64,000 bases of DNA from Aplectana chamaeleonis (lineage: Eukaryota; Nematoda; Chromadorea; Rhabditida; Cosmocercidae), in NCBI GenBank assembly GCA_029168955.1, contig JAPDOI010000038.1:2631001-2695000 (forward strand), given 5' to 3'. This document shows, piece after piece, positions 1 to 10,614 of the stretch. Each line of letters opens with the position of its first letter. The first letter of the stretch is position 1. A program made the translations under genes and the position numbers. The notes under the pieces are model-generated. The model did no database searches, was not told the origin of the DNA, and saw only the letters and a list, made by a program, of their open reading frames with translations.

Positions 1-303
1 GTTAGCCGTTTGTTCGGGCCTTAAAGTGTCTCTTTTTTCAAGATTCTTCTTTTATATTGATAAAAAACGGCAACCCCCTTTCCCTCGCACACTATGAAAA
101 GGCCCTATTCCCAAAATTATAAGAGTAAGAAACAAATTTGAAGCAGAAACAAGTGCAAAAAAAATAAAACCTGCAACTCATCCAGAAAACTAGCTGTGGT
201 GTCGATCGATGACGAAATCTGACAAAGCGCCAGGTTTTCACAGTAGTTTTAGTGTGTCGACCGCAACCGCACCATGCCCATTAACATTGCGGTGAACTGT
301 ATT
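1..303 (-). repeat. family A repeat arm, cut by window edge
   Basis: This matches, in reverse, the repeat at 47860-48176 and both arms of 49287-49759. Shared blocks are the GTCGATCGAT motif, the phrase for 'accgcaaccgcaccatg', and an outer end reading aacattgcggtgaactgta. No coding sequence is seen. The partner arm probably lies outside the window. Confidence 0.6.
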
Positions 304-730
304 ATGTCACGAAGTCGATATAGTTTTAGAGTGGATGCTGCTTTTGGGAGAGGGGCTTTCTACACTGGGAGTTGTCTCGTCTTTTGCGGCTCTAATTCCA
401 CTCGGGACCACTTCGCTCGAATTGAGTACCTTGACGTGTTGAGCTGTTAAAACGGGCCACGTCTCCCTCGGTGTGTGGAGAGCCCCTATCCCGGCGCCTT
501 TGAAGGCGAATTTTTGTCGGATCACATTTATGATATAACAAAAGAAATCCGGCAACTGTTCATGATTTTGGGGATCGTACCAGAGAATACGTCACTTACA
601 AATTTCGGAGTTGTACAGGCTACAAAACGGCGAAATTCACATGGTCCCTACGCGTGCCTGTGCGGAGCGGAGGTTATAGACAGTGGGATAGCGGAGGGCA
701 GACGGAGCGCGCCTCGAATGATGTGAACTA

Positions 731-1438
731 CTCAGAAAAATCAAAACAAGTTACTTGTAACATAAAAGGCTGAAAACAAGTTACTTGTAACATATCTGAG
801 CCGATGTAAGTTACTTGGGACTTATCTCAGGTCATTTAAGTTACATGTAACACATCGACGGGATACTGCGTGCGGTGCGCATCCGATATGTTACATGTAT
901 CTTAAATGGCCTGAGATAAGTCGCAAGTAACTTACATCGCTCAGATATGTCACAAGTACCTTGTTTTCAATTTCTGAGAGGATACTGTGTGCAGTGCAAC
1001 TCCGATATGTTACATGTAACTTATATGGCTCAATATAAGTCGCAAGTAACTTAAATCGGCAGAAAAGATATTTCCAAGCGGGATGTACAACGCACTCGCG
1101 GGGTCATGCTTACGACTGGCGTTGCTGTTGGTTCAATTACCCAAGATTGAGGTACTTGACGCCACACCAGCAGGGAAGGCCCCGCACAGCTTTTTTTTTG
1201 CTTAGTGTGTGGTCTGGGACGCGCGCTCTGCGTCGCGTGTCGTCTGCGTCACGTGATGGCCACCCATAGTAAAAATATAAATGTAAGTTACATGTAACAT
1301 AAGTGTAACTTACATGCAATATAAATTTAAGTTACATGTAATATAAATGTATGTTACATGTAATATAAATGTAAGTTACTTGAGACATTCAAGTAAGTTA
1401 CATTTATATTACAAGTAACTTGTTTTGATTTTTCTGAG
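731..1438 (+). mobile_element. TA-flanked non-autonomous transposon carrying an SL1 RNA-like unit, copy 1
   Basis: This 708-bp element has terminal inverted repeats beginning CTCAGAAAAATCAAAACAAG and ending with the complement, flanked by TA at 729-730 and 1439-1440. It sits inside a family B MITE whose intact relative at 48379-48531 gives the empty site. Its left third is itself foldback, rich in gttacttgtaac and gttacatgtaac palindromes. The middle holds an SL1-like unit (1130-1234), and the right arm again consists of gttacatgtaa-type repeats. No transposase is encoded. TA duplication and inverted ends suggest a Tc1/mariner-mobilised MITE; the enzyme source is unknown. Copies 2 and 3 are at 1582-2277 and 12445-13571. 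Confidence 0.8.
1130..1234 (+). ncRNA. SL1 RNA-like unit inside transposon copy 1
   Basis: The first 22 nt match the nematode SL1 exon at 20 of 22 positions (T5 to C and T17 to A). They are followed directly by a GT splice donor (GAG/GTACTTG). In intact SL RNAs the donor lies in a stem-loop; here that stem is weakened by the A at position 17. About 70 nt further on, GACGC-loop-GCGTC forms a 3' hairpin just after TCTGG, where an SL RNA has its Sm site and 3' hairpin. Total length of about 105 nt fits nematode SL RNAs. No clear AATTTTGG Sm site is present, so this may be a pseudogene. Confidence 0.6.
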
Positions 1439-1581
1439 TACGAGGTTTTATAGAGGGTAGGCTGTATATAACAAAAATCCTATAGTTTGCTCGCGCGCGT
1501 CTGCGGAGCGCCAAGGTTAGAGACAGCGAGAGAGTAGAGGGGAGGCGGAGGAAGCAGTATCGCGAGTACACGCACGCGCGG

Positions 1582-2277
1582 ACTCAGAAAAATCAAAACA
1601 AATTACTTGTAATATAAATGTAGCTTACTTGAATGTCTCAAGTAACTTACATTTATATTACATGTAACATACATTTATACTACATGTAACTCAAATTTAT
1701 ATTACATGTAAGTTACACTTTATGTTACATGTAACTTACATTTATGTTTTCACTTTATGTGGTCATCAAGTGACGCAGAGAGCGGGTCCTAGACCACCCA
1801 CTATGCAATAAAAGCTGTGCGAAGCCCTTCCTGCTGGTTTGGGGTCAAGTACCTCAAAGTTGGGTAATTGAACCAACAGCGACACCAATCGTAAGCCTGA
1901 CCCCGCTGGTGCGTCGTACATCCCCTTAGGGAATATTTTCTTTTCCGATTAATGTTACTTGCGACTTATATGAGCTATGCAAGTAACATGTAACATATCG
2001 GAGGCGCACTGCACGCAGTATCCTCTCTGAAATCGAAAACAAGTTACTTGTGCCACATCTAAGCTGATGTAAGTTACTTGCGACTTATTTCAAGTCATCT
2101 AAGTTACACGCAACATATAGACAGGACACTACGTGCAATGCGCCTCCGATATGTTAAATGTAACTTAAATGGCACAAAATAAGTCGCAAGTAACTTACAT
2201 CGGCCTAAATATGTTCCAGGTAACTTGTTTTCGGTCCATTATGCTACAAAATACTTGTTTTCCTTTTTTCTGAAGAG
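1582..2277 (-). mobile_element. SL1-carrying transposon, copy 2, inverted
   Basis: This is the same element as 731-1438 in opposite orientation, about 696 bp, starting ctcagaaaaatcaaaaca. The right end near 2277 is degenerate and no clean TA duplication is visible there. With copy 1 it forms a 1.5-kb imperfect inverted repeat around a 143-bp spacer (1439-1581) containing family B-related sequence. Confidence 0.7.
1772..1874 (-). ncRNA. SL1 RNA-like unit inside transposon copy 2
   Basis: On the minus strand the first 22 nt (1874 down to 1853) match SL1 at 20 of 22 positions (T5 to C, G16 to C), followed by the same GTACTTG donor. The unit is about 103 nt. The 3' hairpin is slightly damaged (GACCC against GCGTC). 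It is probably a decayed copy. Confidence 0.55.
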
Positions 2278-2911
2278 AGTGATGAGAACTGCGCTTTTTA
2301 CATAGTATATTTGAGAGAAGCACGGATGAGGATGGAGGCCAATTTCCGGAACTATTCTTCTAAATGTCCTGTAAGAACGTCTGGAAGATAAACCGTGGTT
2401 CATTTCAGAAATGATTTGCATACATTCAGCATGACAGAGAGAAATACTGTGATATGCACTTTCCTAAGCTGTGATGAACTCCATGGATCTCATGCACGTG
2501 CTACATGTGATGGGACGTTCTTCTAGACGAGCAAATCTGCTGGATTTCCGATGCCAACCAAGACTCTGCAGAGTGTTTTTGAGTACCCTCTCTCGACTCC
2601 TGAGACGCTTCTAATTTCAGCAAGTTCTCTGAACTCGGAAAAAGATGGATTGCTGATGAGTGGTTCTCTAGGAAAGTCCAACGCTGCAGTTATGCGGTGC
2701 AACAATGTTGAATCCGAAAACGAGGACAATCGAAGACATATTGAATTTTTTTCAAAATTTGCCTCATAATTCAACGAAAGCAGCACAAGAATTCTAATCA
2801 CCATGAGTATGTAAGCAGGAAATTTTCATTTCTGAAAATATCAAAAAAAAGTTGGGGGAAGAGGTTCAGTAGGAAGTGAGCAACCACTGCCACTAATGGA
2901 CTTCAGCTACA
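2278..2911. other. no recognised feature
   Basis: AT-rich sequence with short open frames on both strands at 2523-2804, but no recognisable protein motif and no splice-flanked exon. Confidence 0.4.
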
Positions 2912-3640
2912 CATTTCTGAAAATTTAGCTTCCTGGCAGAAGTAACAATATGGCTGTGCCATTAGGAGGTCAAAAAAAGTTTCAGAAATATCTCGAAATA
3001 TATCTTAAAAAATGATTTGGAGTAAAGTGGCCTGGAGTAATAAAAAAGCTAGGAAATGAAGCGAAATGACTAAAAATACGATTTGGTGGTCAATGAGAGA
3101 CGAGGGTTCAGATTTTACAAGTTTTTCCGTTGAACCTATCGAAGCAAAATCAAGCACGATCTCGATTGGAGCGTTGCGTTCATCTAGCTTTCCATATGCT
3201 AATTCCCTTAGGCCCCTTTCAAAGTACGATCGCTGATCGCCGCGATGGCATGTTGTGAATGCAGATCGACGTGCGACGCAATCTCGATCGATGCTCATGA
3301 TTATCACCCCATCGCGTCGCGCGGCGATCGAACTCTGAAAGAGGCCTTATTACAGCTTTCGAAAATGGCTTGATGTTTCCGCTGCGCGCTTGATTTTGTT
3401 TTGATAAGTTTGACGGAAAAGCTTAAAAATCCGAGCCCTCATCTGTCATTGACCACCAAATCGTATTTTTAGTTATTTCACTTCACTTCCCAATTTTTTT
3501 ATTATTCCAGGCTATTTTACTCCGAATCATTTTTAAAGATATATTTCGAGATATTTTTGAAACGTTTTTTTGACTTCTGAATGACATTGTCAAATCGATA
3601 CTTTTGCCAGGAAGCTTAATTTTCAGAAATTTCACATATT
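2912..3640. repeat. foldback element with nested MITE at its centre
   Basis: The left arm, from ctgaaaatttagcttcctgg, returns inverted on the right as ccaggaagcttaattttcag. The arms also share the 'tcgtatttttag' and 'atatatttcgagatattt' blocks. The arms are about 300 bp and clearly diverged. The loop contains the MITE at 3211-3346. Confidence 0.75.
3211..3346. mobile_element. PIF/Harbinger-type MITE
   Basis: It is 136 bp with ends GGCCCCTTTCA and TGAAAGAGGCC, flanked by TTA at 3208-3210 and 3347-3349. A three-base TWA duplication plus GGC-type ends is the PIF/Harbinger signature. The interior is rich in CGATCG. Confidence 0.65.
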
Positions 3641-4050
3641 TTCCCCGATGGTTTCCTTTCTGACCTCAATTTTTTCCACGGTTTACATCTTGGAATGATG
3701 GTATATCTAAGTGACGATATTGTCGTATGAGCGCTACTTTTGAAACTTATGACCCACAACCATAAGAAATAACACTCATTGCCGCATTTTGTGCAATATG
3801 TGGAAAATCGATATTATTGATCTATAATAATCCATTTTGCATGATGAGAAGGATTTCCCAAACAACGGACTGAGAGTCATCAACAACAATCAACACTCAT
3901 TGCGGCGTTTGTGCAACAGGCAGAAAAATCGATATATTTGATTGATATTTGTCGATAATGACTGATTAGAAAAATTCCCCAACCGACATAATCAACCCCA
4001 ACAGCAATCACCACTTCTTTCATTTTTTGCAGAAAGCGCGAAAATCGATA
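3641..4050. other. spacer with a diverged repeat pair
   Basis: Two related stretches, near 3770-3860 and 3885-3970, share 'aacactcattgc' and 'aaaatcgatat'. No gene is seen. Confidence 0.4.
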
Positions 4051-4054
4051 ATAT

Positions 4055-4265
4055 TCCCACGGGGCAGCACGTGGCCTGTTCGATAGCACTACGTGGCGCA
4101 GCGAGGCGAAACTTTTCCCGCACCCTATTTCCCACGCCAAAGCACGTGGCCTGTTCAATAGGAGCACGAAGCCCAGACATGCTAAACCCTCTCCAAACCT
4201 CCGTTTCCCACGCAGCAGCACGTGGCCTGTTCGATATGAGCACGTGGCGCTGGGGGCGGGCTCCC
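4055..4265. repeat. three ~75-bp tandem units with CACGTG motifs
   Basis: The motif agcacgtggcctgttc recurs at about 4066, 4141 and 4217, each time shortly after a ttccca or atattccca block, giving a period of 75-76 bp. CACGTG starts at 4068, 4143, 4219 and 4241. Confidence 0.75.
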
Positions 4266-4860
4266 ACACCTTCCATGGGAGCGGGTCTCCCCCAACAAGG
4301 ATACGGCCCGAGTCACGGACCGCAGTAGGGAATCACCCCCACAGCAGTCCGCGACAGAGACATCACCTTCGCCACGGTCGACAGCGAGGGAGCTCCCCTC
4401 GCTGAGGACCGTGGGGAAGACCTCTTAGCGGTTCAAATATCGTTCAGAAAGTGACTCGTAGTCACCTTCCAGGAGCGGCCCGAAAGGCACACTGCGCTCT
4501 CTTGGGGAACGAGCCCCTTATATACGTGCTGTGCGGGTGACATGCGCCGGGTCAATTCTGAAGCGATCGATCAACGTGTTCAATCATGGGCATTGTGGCT
4601 GGTCCTTCGTCCAAGCTCATCGTAGTCGAATCGAAAGCGTATCGCGGCCGAGTGGAACGGCTATGATTGGCGCCACGTGCTTCTCTTTTGGACGACGATT
4701 AGGCCACGTGGCGCAAGGAAATTACGTGGCCATATCGTCGTCCAACCGCTTTGTAGTCGAGTCGAAAGCCAATCGTGGCCGAATAGCACCCCCCGACTCC
4801 CCGAGTAGGAAAACTTCGAAAACGACAGCGACGAGGTCTACAAAAGCAGGAAAACCACAA
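4266..4860. other. GC-rich block with CACGTG sites, possible promoter or repeat edge
   Basis: The block is much more GC-rich than its surroundings. It holds a TATA-like cttatata near 4515, CACGTG at 4674 and 4705, a hairpin at 4688-4744 and a direct repeat (tagtcgaatcgaaagc near 4622, tagtcgagtcgaaagcc near 4753). No protein family is recognised in any frame. It could be a regulatory region, an LTR-like end or an unknown repeat. Confidence 0.4.
4688..4744. repeat. hairpin, ~20-bp stem
   Basis: Sequence beginning tggacgacgattaggccacg returns inverted as tacgtggccatatcgtcgtc, with a short loop. Each arm carries a CACGTG or TACGTG core. Confidence 0.7.
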
Positions 4861-5031
4861 GAATGATTTGGCGCAAAATTCAAATTAAATTTCGCCGTGT
4901 GTTCAGACTGACTTTTCTTTACAAATAAAGGTTTTTCAGGTGCCTTAAAGCATTTTCCTTATCTACAGAGGCCGAGCTACACAAAAACACGGAAAAATAA
5001 TATACGAACTTCCGCGCGTACGATGCCTATA
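4860..5031 (-). repeat. family Q fragment
   Basis: This aligns with the right part of 11608-12023: 'aaattcaaattaaattt', 'aaggtttttca', 'agaggccgagcta' and a 'gtacgatgcct' end. Only one end of the element is present. Confidence 0.5.
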
Positions 5032-5039
5032 ACAACCAT

Positions 5040-5445
5040 CTGGGGCGGCAAGCATGAACGCTGCGGAGAAGGTCAGTGAGCCGCTCCGCGTCCCCATGCG
5101 CGCAGCGTCCAGCCACGGGACGGCCCCGGAGTGCATGGCGTATATTACTGTATCGCGAACGCAAATGCACTTTCCGCCGCAAACTCCACGCGCGTATTTT
5201 CTATCATCCCAGTAGCGTTTGCTTCCAATTATTGAGATGCACGGGATGACAAAAAAGTGGCAGAGAGCGACTGGGCTGACAAACATTGCCGCTTGACGTC
5301 GAATTTGTTGTAGAAGGCGCATTTACTTCCGCGACACACCAATTTCCGCCATGCACTTCTGATCCGTCCCGTGGCTCTACTGCACGCGTGGAACGCGGAA
5401 CGGCTCTCTAACCTCCTTCGTTGCGTTCATGCATGCCGCCCCCGG
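5040..5445. repeat. foldback with ~80-bp arms
   Basis: The segment around 5040-5120 (ggggcggcaagcatgaacgc ... ccacgggac) returns inverted around 5365-5445 (gtcccgtggct ... gcatgccgcccc). No coding sequence is recognised. Confidence 0.6.
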
Positions 5446-5620
5446 AAATCTCAGATTGCGTCGATGAGGTGGGACTGTGCCTTTAAAGGGCGCATGTACA
5501 TAAGTATGCGCGCTTCAGTGCTTGATCCGAATTTGATGCTACGAACTGTTCTTCAACTTTTAAGAAATGAGTTTTTTCAATTCAGGATGTTCCACACAAG
5601 ACCTAAGAAATGCTTGAAAA

Positions 5621-5820
5621 CTTGTGTGATTACTTCTGTGCCGATCCAGGTTTGTATTGGTGAGACTGTTTTATTCGGCCAACGGTTCGAGCAGATCGTC
5701 TTTATCAAGGCCCGCCACAGTCCCACCAGCGCCGAGCTCCACTCGATGACAAGGATAACCAGGAGCAAGTCTCAGTCTCACCAATACAAACCTGAATCGG
5801 CACAGAAGTAATCACACAAG
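5621..5820. mobile_element. MITE with 48-bp inverted ends
   Basis: It is a 200-bp element whose first 48 bp, starting cttgtgtgattacttctgtg, recur inverted at 5773-5820 with very few mismatches. No target duplication is evident. Confidence 0.7.
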
Positions 5821-6403
5821 ATATCTATGCCCAGGTTCGAAGAAGAACGTACGTGGACATTGCTCGAAAAATTTTCCGATTCATCGTGAACGTCAAGATA
5901 ATCAGACAGACACCTTACCAGACCGGGAACAGTAGGGCGCCAGAAAAGGAAAAATTTGGCATTAGAATGTACGGTTTTCGTAGAGAGAAAACAGGGAAAA
6001 CGTGTCTGACAGAACGAGAGAATGAGACCAATCACAAAAATGAGAGCGCACGGTAATGGAAATGCTGCCAAAACAAGGGATTGGAGAGTCTGCAGCTACT
6101 TTTTGGCACAAAATCGAGGTACATAAGTCACGCAGGGAGAAAGAACTCCCACAGACCCGCCATAACGGCGCTCAGACGAGAAGCACCGTTGGAAGTGCCG
6201 TGTACGTCACACAGCATCCATCAGAATGTCACACGCATCGTGGCTCAAGTGAATGGGGCCACGACCAACTACATACTTCAATGCTTCGGGGGTGGATCAA
6301 AAAAGAAAGAAGTGTGGAAAATGACGTGTTGGAATGATCGATTATGAATTAATAGGCAAACTTTCGGCTGCAGCCACGCGTGTTGGGGGAAAAACGCGAC
6401 AAT
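5821..6403. other. no recognised feature
   Basis: Several open frames of 60-100 codons overlap here, but none shows a motif, and no exon borders stand out. Confidence 0.35.
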
Positions 6404-6419
6404 TAAAGGCAGTGTTCAC
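6404..6419 (+). repeat. family C fragment carrying the hAT insertion
   Basis: TAAAGGCAGTGTTCAC is the family C terminus. It is cut at 6420 by the hAT-like element, and tatga resumes the family C-like sequence at 9083. Confidence 0.6.
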
Positions 6420-6951
6420 CAGGGCTGTGCGTAATTACGAATTACGATTTACGATTTACGAATTACGGGCGTTTTTGGCAATTTTTTTACGATTTACGAT
6501 TTACGAAATTTCGGCCTAAAATCGTAACGAATCGTAATAAATCGTAACAAATCGTGAAAATGTGGTTGAGGGAACAATGTTTGTTGTCTGGGGTATAAAC
6601 GAATTTCCCCCACCCCAACCAATTTACCTTCTTTCATATTCCTGATATTTGATTATTCTTCCAGATTTCACTTTCCGATGCACCCTTACCCTGGCATTCC
6701 CAGCCGGGCGCAGTCACCTGTAAGTCGGACATGGCGAAATATAAATGTTGATAACAAAATTCAAGTGTGACCGACCGCTCCGCTTCTGTCAGTGACCACC
6801 CCCATGATGAACACGGGAGACGCAGACATTTGGTGGAGCTACTGTATATCAGAGCGAAATTTCGGTGCGCAGTTGGAGACAACAGCTGCTGCAACACGTA
6901 GTGCAAGCAGAATCATGCTGGGACCACGAGGTCCAAGCACGATAATGCTTA

Positions 6952-7434
6952 AAGGCAGTGTTCACGATAAAAAATGTGTTCCAGTTTCCACTAGGAATAG
7001 GTAGTTGAGAAGCACACTGTAACGCTGAAGTCGAAAGAGCGCATGAAAACGAGCCAGGGAGAGCCCCAAAAGAGCCCGAAGTTGCCACTTTGAGCGCAAG
7101 GCAAACCACAAAAGCGCAATGCTCGCATTCCGACGTGAACAAATGAAAATTCGAGATCGTGGAATGAGCGATGGTTTCCGAACAGTAGCCCTGTTCTTCC
7201 CTTCATTCTCAACTTCTCTCTTTACGCAGGTCAGCTCGCATACATCGACTGCAAAAGACAGAAGTCACAAGCCTCGGACAACTCGTCCACCATGCTTCCG
7301 TAGCTCAATGTTTGAGGGACCATAACTCCCTTCCCAGGAGGTCTTGTACGATTTCAGAGACACTATTGGAATCAGCATAGGACCGTTTTCAAGAGGTAAA
7401 ACACAAAAACGATTTTTATCGTGGACACTGCCTT
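6952..7434. mobile_element. family C MITE, copy a
   Basis: A 483-bp element with ends AAGGCAGTGTTCACGATAAA and the matching GTGGACACTGCCTT, flanked by TA (6950-6951, 7435-7436). The interior shares 'ggacaactcgtccacc' and 'gaccataactccctt' with the other family C copies. Nested in the hAT-like element. Confidence 0.8.
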
Positions 7435-7868
7435 TAAGCTGCAGGCTGCAGAAGCGGTGGTCTGCAACTGCGGACAGAAATTCCACCCCGATATAGAATA
7501 TAATTATGAGGTTTGGCTCTAAATACCTTGCTGGCTTATTGAAAAAATTAAGGTTGAAACCCAATGTGCACTTCATTGCACAAGTTCACGGAGATTTCGA
7601 AAACAATCATCACCACGCATCCATCTTCAGCGGTTCAAAAGTTACAAGCAAAAACTGGTATTTCGTGAATTGAAATTTGCTGAAGGACCGGGAAAATATT
7701 TTTCTGACTTGAAAACACTATTCGACAAAGAGTTTCAAGGGGATTTCCGAAACAACTTCTGGCAGATGTACATCCCCGAAGGCAATCAGCTATGAGAGGA
7801 AAAGTGGTGAATTAAAGAGTCAGTTTCAAATCTCTTACCGACTCTCTTTGAACCTCGGCATTAGTTCA

Positions 7869-8241
7869 ATATTGTTGACGTTGACTGCAGCTTTGCGCGA
7901 GTTGGTACCAGGCTTCATTCGACTGACGTTTCGACGGTTTCGCCTTCTTCAGAATCTGAAAGAGCCAAATCCAGTGGTGAAAATACACGATCAAACACCA
8001 TAAAGGTGAACTCTCTACGGGATTTCGAATCCGAAGTTTCCAAACTGATGATATATGAGTTTGGAATTTTGGGAGTCGAATTTCTGAAGAGAGTCAACAG
8101 CTACGGTGTTTGGTCGTGCATTTTCATAACTGTATTTGGCTCTTTCAGAATATGGAGAAGGCGAAACCGTCGAAACGTCAGTCGAATAAAGCCTGATACC
8201 ACCTCGTCAAAAGCTGCAGTCAACGTCAACAGTATCAGCTC
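7869..8241. repeat. foldback with ~180-bp arms
   Basis: The left arm contains ttgttgacgttgactgcagc and cgactgacgtttcgacggtt. The right arm returns these inverted as gtcgaaacgtcagtcg and gctgcagtcaacgtcaac. Confidence 0.75.
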
Positions 8242-8960
8242 GAAACAATTTTACAAAAAAGTATAGCTGCACAGTTTCAACTTTTCAACAAGTCTATTAA
8301 ATGTTTTTGAAATTGAGAATTCAGTCAAATTCCAAAAGCAAAAGAAAAAAATTTCAAAATAGTTTATTTTCGAAAGCACAGATTTATAGAGAACCTTCAC
8401 CTTTTTGGAATCCAGAACTCTGAAAAACCGTCACCTCTCGAACCGTTGTTTTTACCCCAACAAACTTATGTTTATGGAGAGGAACGCATACAACTCCGTT
8501 CAGAGTAACGCTTCAGAAATGTGGGGGGCAGACTTGACTTCTGCGTCAAAAAGTGGTTTTGCAGTAGCATGTATAACCCTTTGGTATGGCCACCTTGCCC
8601 AATTAACCTTCCCTTGAAAGATTGAGTCTAAAACTATCGAAGCGCTTTTTTCTCTCATCACAGTGTTGCCCTCCTTGGCTCCCATTATTGAGCAGTGCTT
8701 GGTGAAGCGATGATTCGCTATGTTTTTGTATTTTAAAGTTTTGAAAAACATGGCACAGGATTTGCATTTGATTAAGCTTGGCGTTTCAATTTTGTCTATT
8801 GAAGTCGTTTATATCCCGCGTATGTATACTGATTTTTTTATATACTGCTCAAAACAGTGTTATTTTGAAACACAATCTCAAACCTTCTCCGATATGGAAA
8901 CACCTCATCTGGAATGCTTAGGTATTTACACATCGAATGAGGTTTGGATTATGTGTGGGC
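8242..8960. other. hAT interior, no recognised gene
   Basis: AT-rich filler inside the hAT-like element. Short open frames at 8405-8617 and 8720-9112 have no recognised motif, and the second runs into the subterminal tacgattt repeats. Confidence 0.4.
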
Positions 8961-9189
8961 TTACTACTAATTATCTATTACGATTTACGATTTACGATTT
9001 ACGAATTACGAGGAATTTGGAGAATTACGATTTACGATTTACGAAATTACAAAATCCAGTTACGCACAGCCCTGGTGTTCACTATGATTTACGATCTCGA
9101 GTTTCCTCCTAAGAACGTTTGTTTGACTTTCACCAGATGCTTAAAAGCATCTAACGCGCAGAAAACTTCAAATTTCGTATCGAAATATT

Positions 9190-10090
9190 ATTTTTTCATG
9201 TTTTTTAGTACCTTTGGCTCACTAGTGAACGAAAATGTTGAAAGGCCCATGAAAACCCTTCATTTGTAAAGAAAAGTCAATCGGAACACATTGGGAATAT
9301 TGGATTTGAATTTCGCGCCAAAATCATCTTTGAAGTTTTTCTGCGCTTGGAGGTCTCGTCACTGCCATTTTCAAAGTTTTATACATGTGAGGTTTGTGCC
9401 GTTACTGTTTTTCATGTTGTTTGACGGTCGCATCAACATTCTATGAAAAAGTGCTAGATGACTGGTGAGATCTGGTGGCGGATCCTCATCTTTAAAGGCA
9501 CTGTTCAAAAATCCTTTTTCTGCATCTTCGCATATCTGGAAAACGGTCCCATTCTGATTCCAATGATGATGTCTCTAGAATCGTACGAGACCCTCTGGGA
9601 ACGGAGTTATGGTCCCTCAAAAGCATGGTGGACGAGTTGTCCGAGGCTTGTAACTTCCGTCTTTTGCAACCAACGTATGCCAGCTGACCTGAGTAAAGAG
9701 AGAAGTTGAGAATGAAGGGAAGAACGGGGCTTTTGATCGGAAACCATCGCTCAACTCACGATTCGAGTCTTCCTTTGTTCACGTCGAGGGGCGGAAAGGG
9801 GCCGGACTTGCCCAAAACGGCGGGGCTTGCCCACTATTCTTAGCCGTTGTTCGGCTCCTGGGTAGCCTTTCGCCCTGTTCTTTCTACGCTGTTCTGCTTC
9901 TGAAAGCCACGAGAAGCGTTTGTCATGGAAAATTCGAGGATGAAGTTTATCGTGAACAGTGCCTTTAAACCATTCCAGCCTCATAGCCCTACGTTTTTGA
10001 CACACCAAAGTTTACCGGTGTGGCCTACCGGGCTCATTCATGAAATTGAGCCTGAAAATTAAAAATCGGTTTCCAGCGCGAACGATGCCT
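9190..10090 (+). mobile_element. family Q element, split by a family C MITE
   Basis: This aligns with the reverse of 11608-12023: 'gaacgaaaatgttgaaagg', 'catgttgtttgacggtcgca', 'ggtggcggatcctcatc', then after the 9495-9965 insertion 'cctcatagccctacg', ending in 'gcgcgaacgatgcct'. The left end is unclear. Confidence 0.65.
9495..9965. mobile_element. family C MITE, copy b, with empty site in the window
   Basis: A 471-bp element with ends AAGGCACTGTTC and GAACAGTGCCTT, flanked by TA (9493-9494, 9966-9967). The related family Q copy lacks it: near 11733 the sequence runs uninterrupted across the equivalent of 'cctcatcttta|acc'. The interior is close to copy d (38896-39382), including 'gaagggaagaacggggcttt'. 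Confidence 0.85.
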
Positions 10091-10239
10091 CCAGGGAAAC
10101 TATGTTTTGGGTTTTGTAGGCATAGTTCTGTATAACAATAATCCATGTTCGAAATTTCCTAAGCACCTCAAAGACTTACAGGAGATTTCCAAATGTGTGC
10201 GCTTTGATAGCTTTGCGAAGGAAAAAGTGTTGCCCGAGG

Positions 10240-10610
10240 GGCAGTCAGAAGAGAAAGGATTTGGATTGAGATAACAACTTTTTCCTGCAGGTTTTTTCGG
10301 TGCTGATTACGAATCCGAGGCCTAATTGTGGGTCTTCCAAAAAAAAATTCGGCTGATTCGGTTCACAGCTTCCCAATAGTGGAAATTTTGCTGGCGGAAC
10401 ACGATAGTTGACGATTTCCCAAATGCCGCTATAAAATAGCCCCACAACTTCTTTATAGAGGGTTTTTGGGCCACTTAACACGAATCTGCGGTCGGTTTAT
10501 CAATTTTTCTTGGATTAGGTTATGTTACGGTGGGTATATGGTAGTTTAGTCGAGGTCTAAGGCTTGGCTCAAAACTCTATGTGGGTGTTATTTTGGAAGC
10601 CCGAAACGAA
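10240..10610. repeat. family K module fragment
   Basis: Blocks such as 'cacgaatctgcggtcggttt', 'acggtgggtatatggtagtt' and 'tatgtgggtgttatttt' match the modules in 57056-59338. Confidence 0.6.
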
Positions 10611-10614
10611 TTTA

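Larger units (their letters stand above)
619..1453 (+). repeat. family B MITE, interrupted by the SL1-carrying element
   Basis: Ends read ctacaaaacggcgaaattcac on the left and ttttatag on the right, like the uninterrupted copies at 44080-44224 and 48379-48531. The copy is split at 729-1440. Comparison with 48379-48531 shows a TA at the break that is present on both sides of the inserted element. Confidence 0.6.
6420..9074. mobile_element. hAT-like non-autonomous transposon, 2.65 kb
   Basis: Terminal inverted repeats are CAGGGCTGTGCGTAA and TTACGCACAGCCCTG. The 8-bp duplication GTGTTCAC lies at 6412-6419 and 9075-9082. CAGGG-type ends with 8-bp duplications are typical of hAT transposons. Both subterminal regions hold runs of 'ttacgatttacga' (6436-6560, 8975-9055). 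The interior holds a complete family C MITE (6952-7434) and a foldback (7869-8241), but no hAT transposase is recognisable, so the copy is non-autonomous. Confidence 0.8.

Noticed and set aside
4266..4520. Candidate structured RNA gene (RNase P, SRP or snRNA)
   Set aside because: GC-rich and partly foldable, but none of the conserved motifs of these RNAs could be placed.
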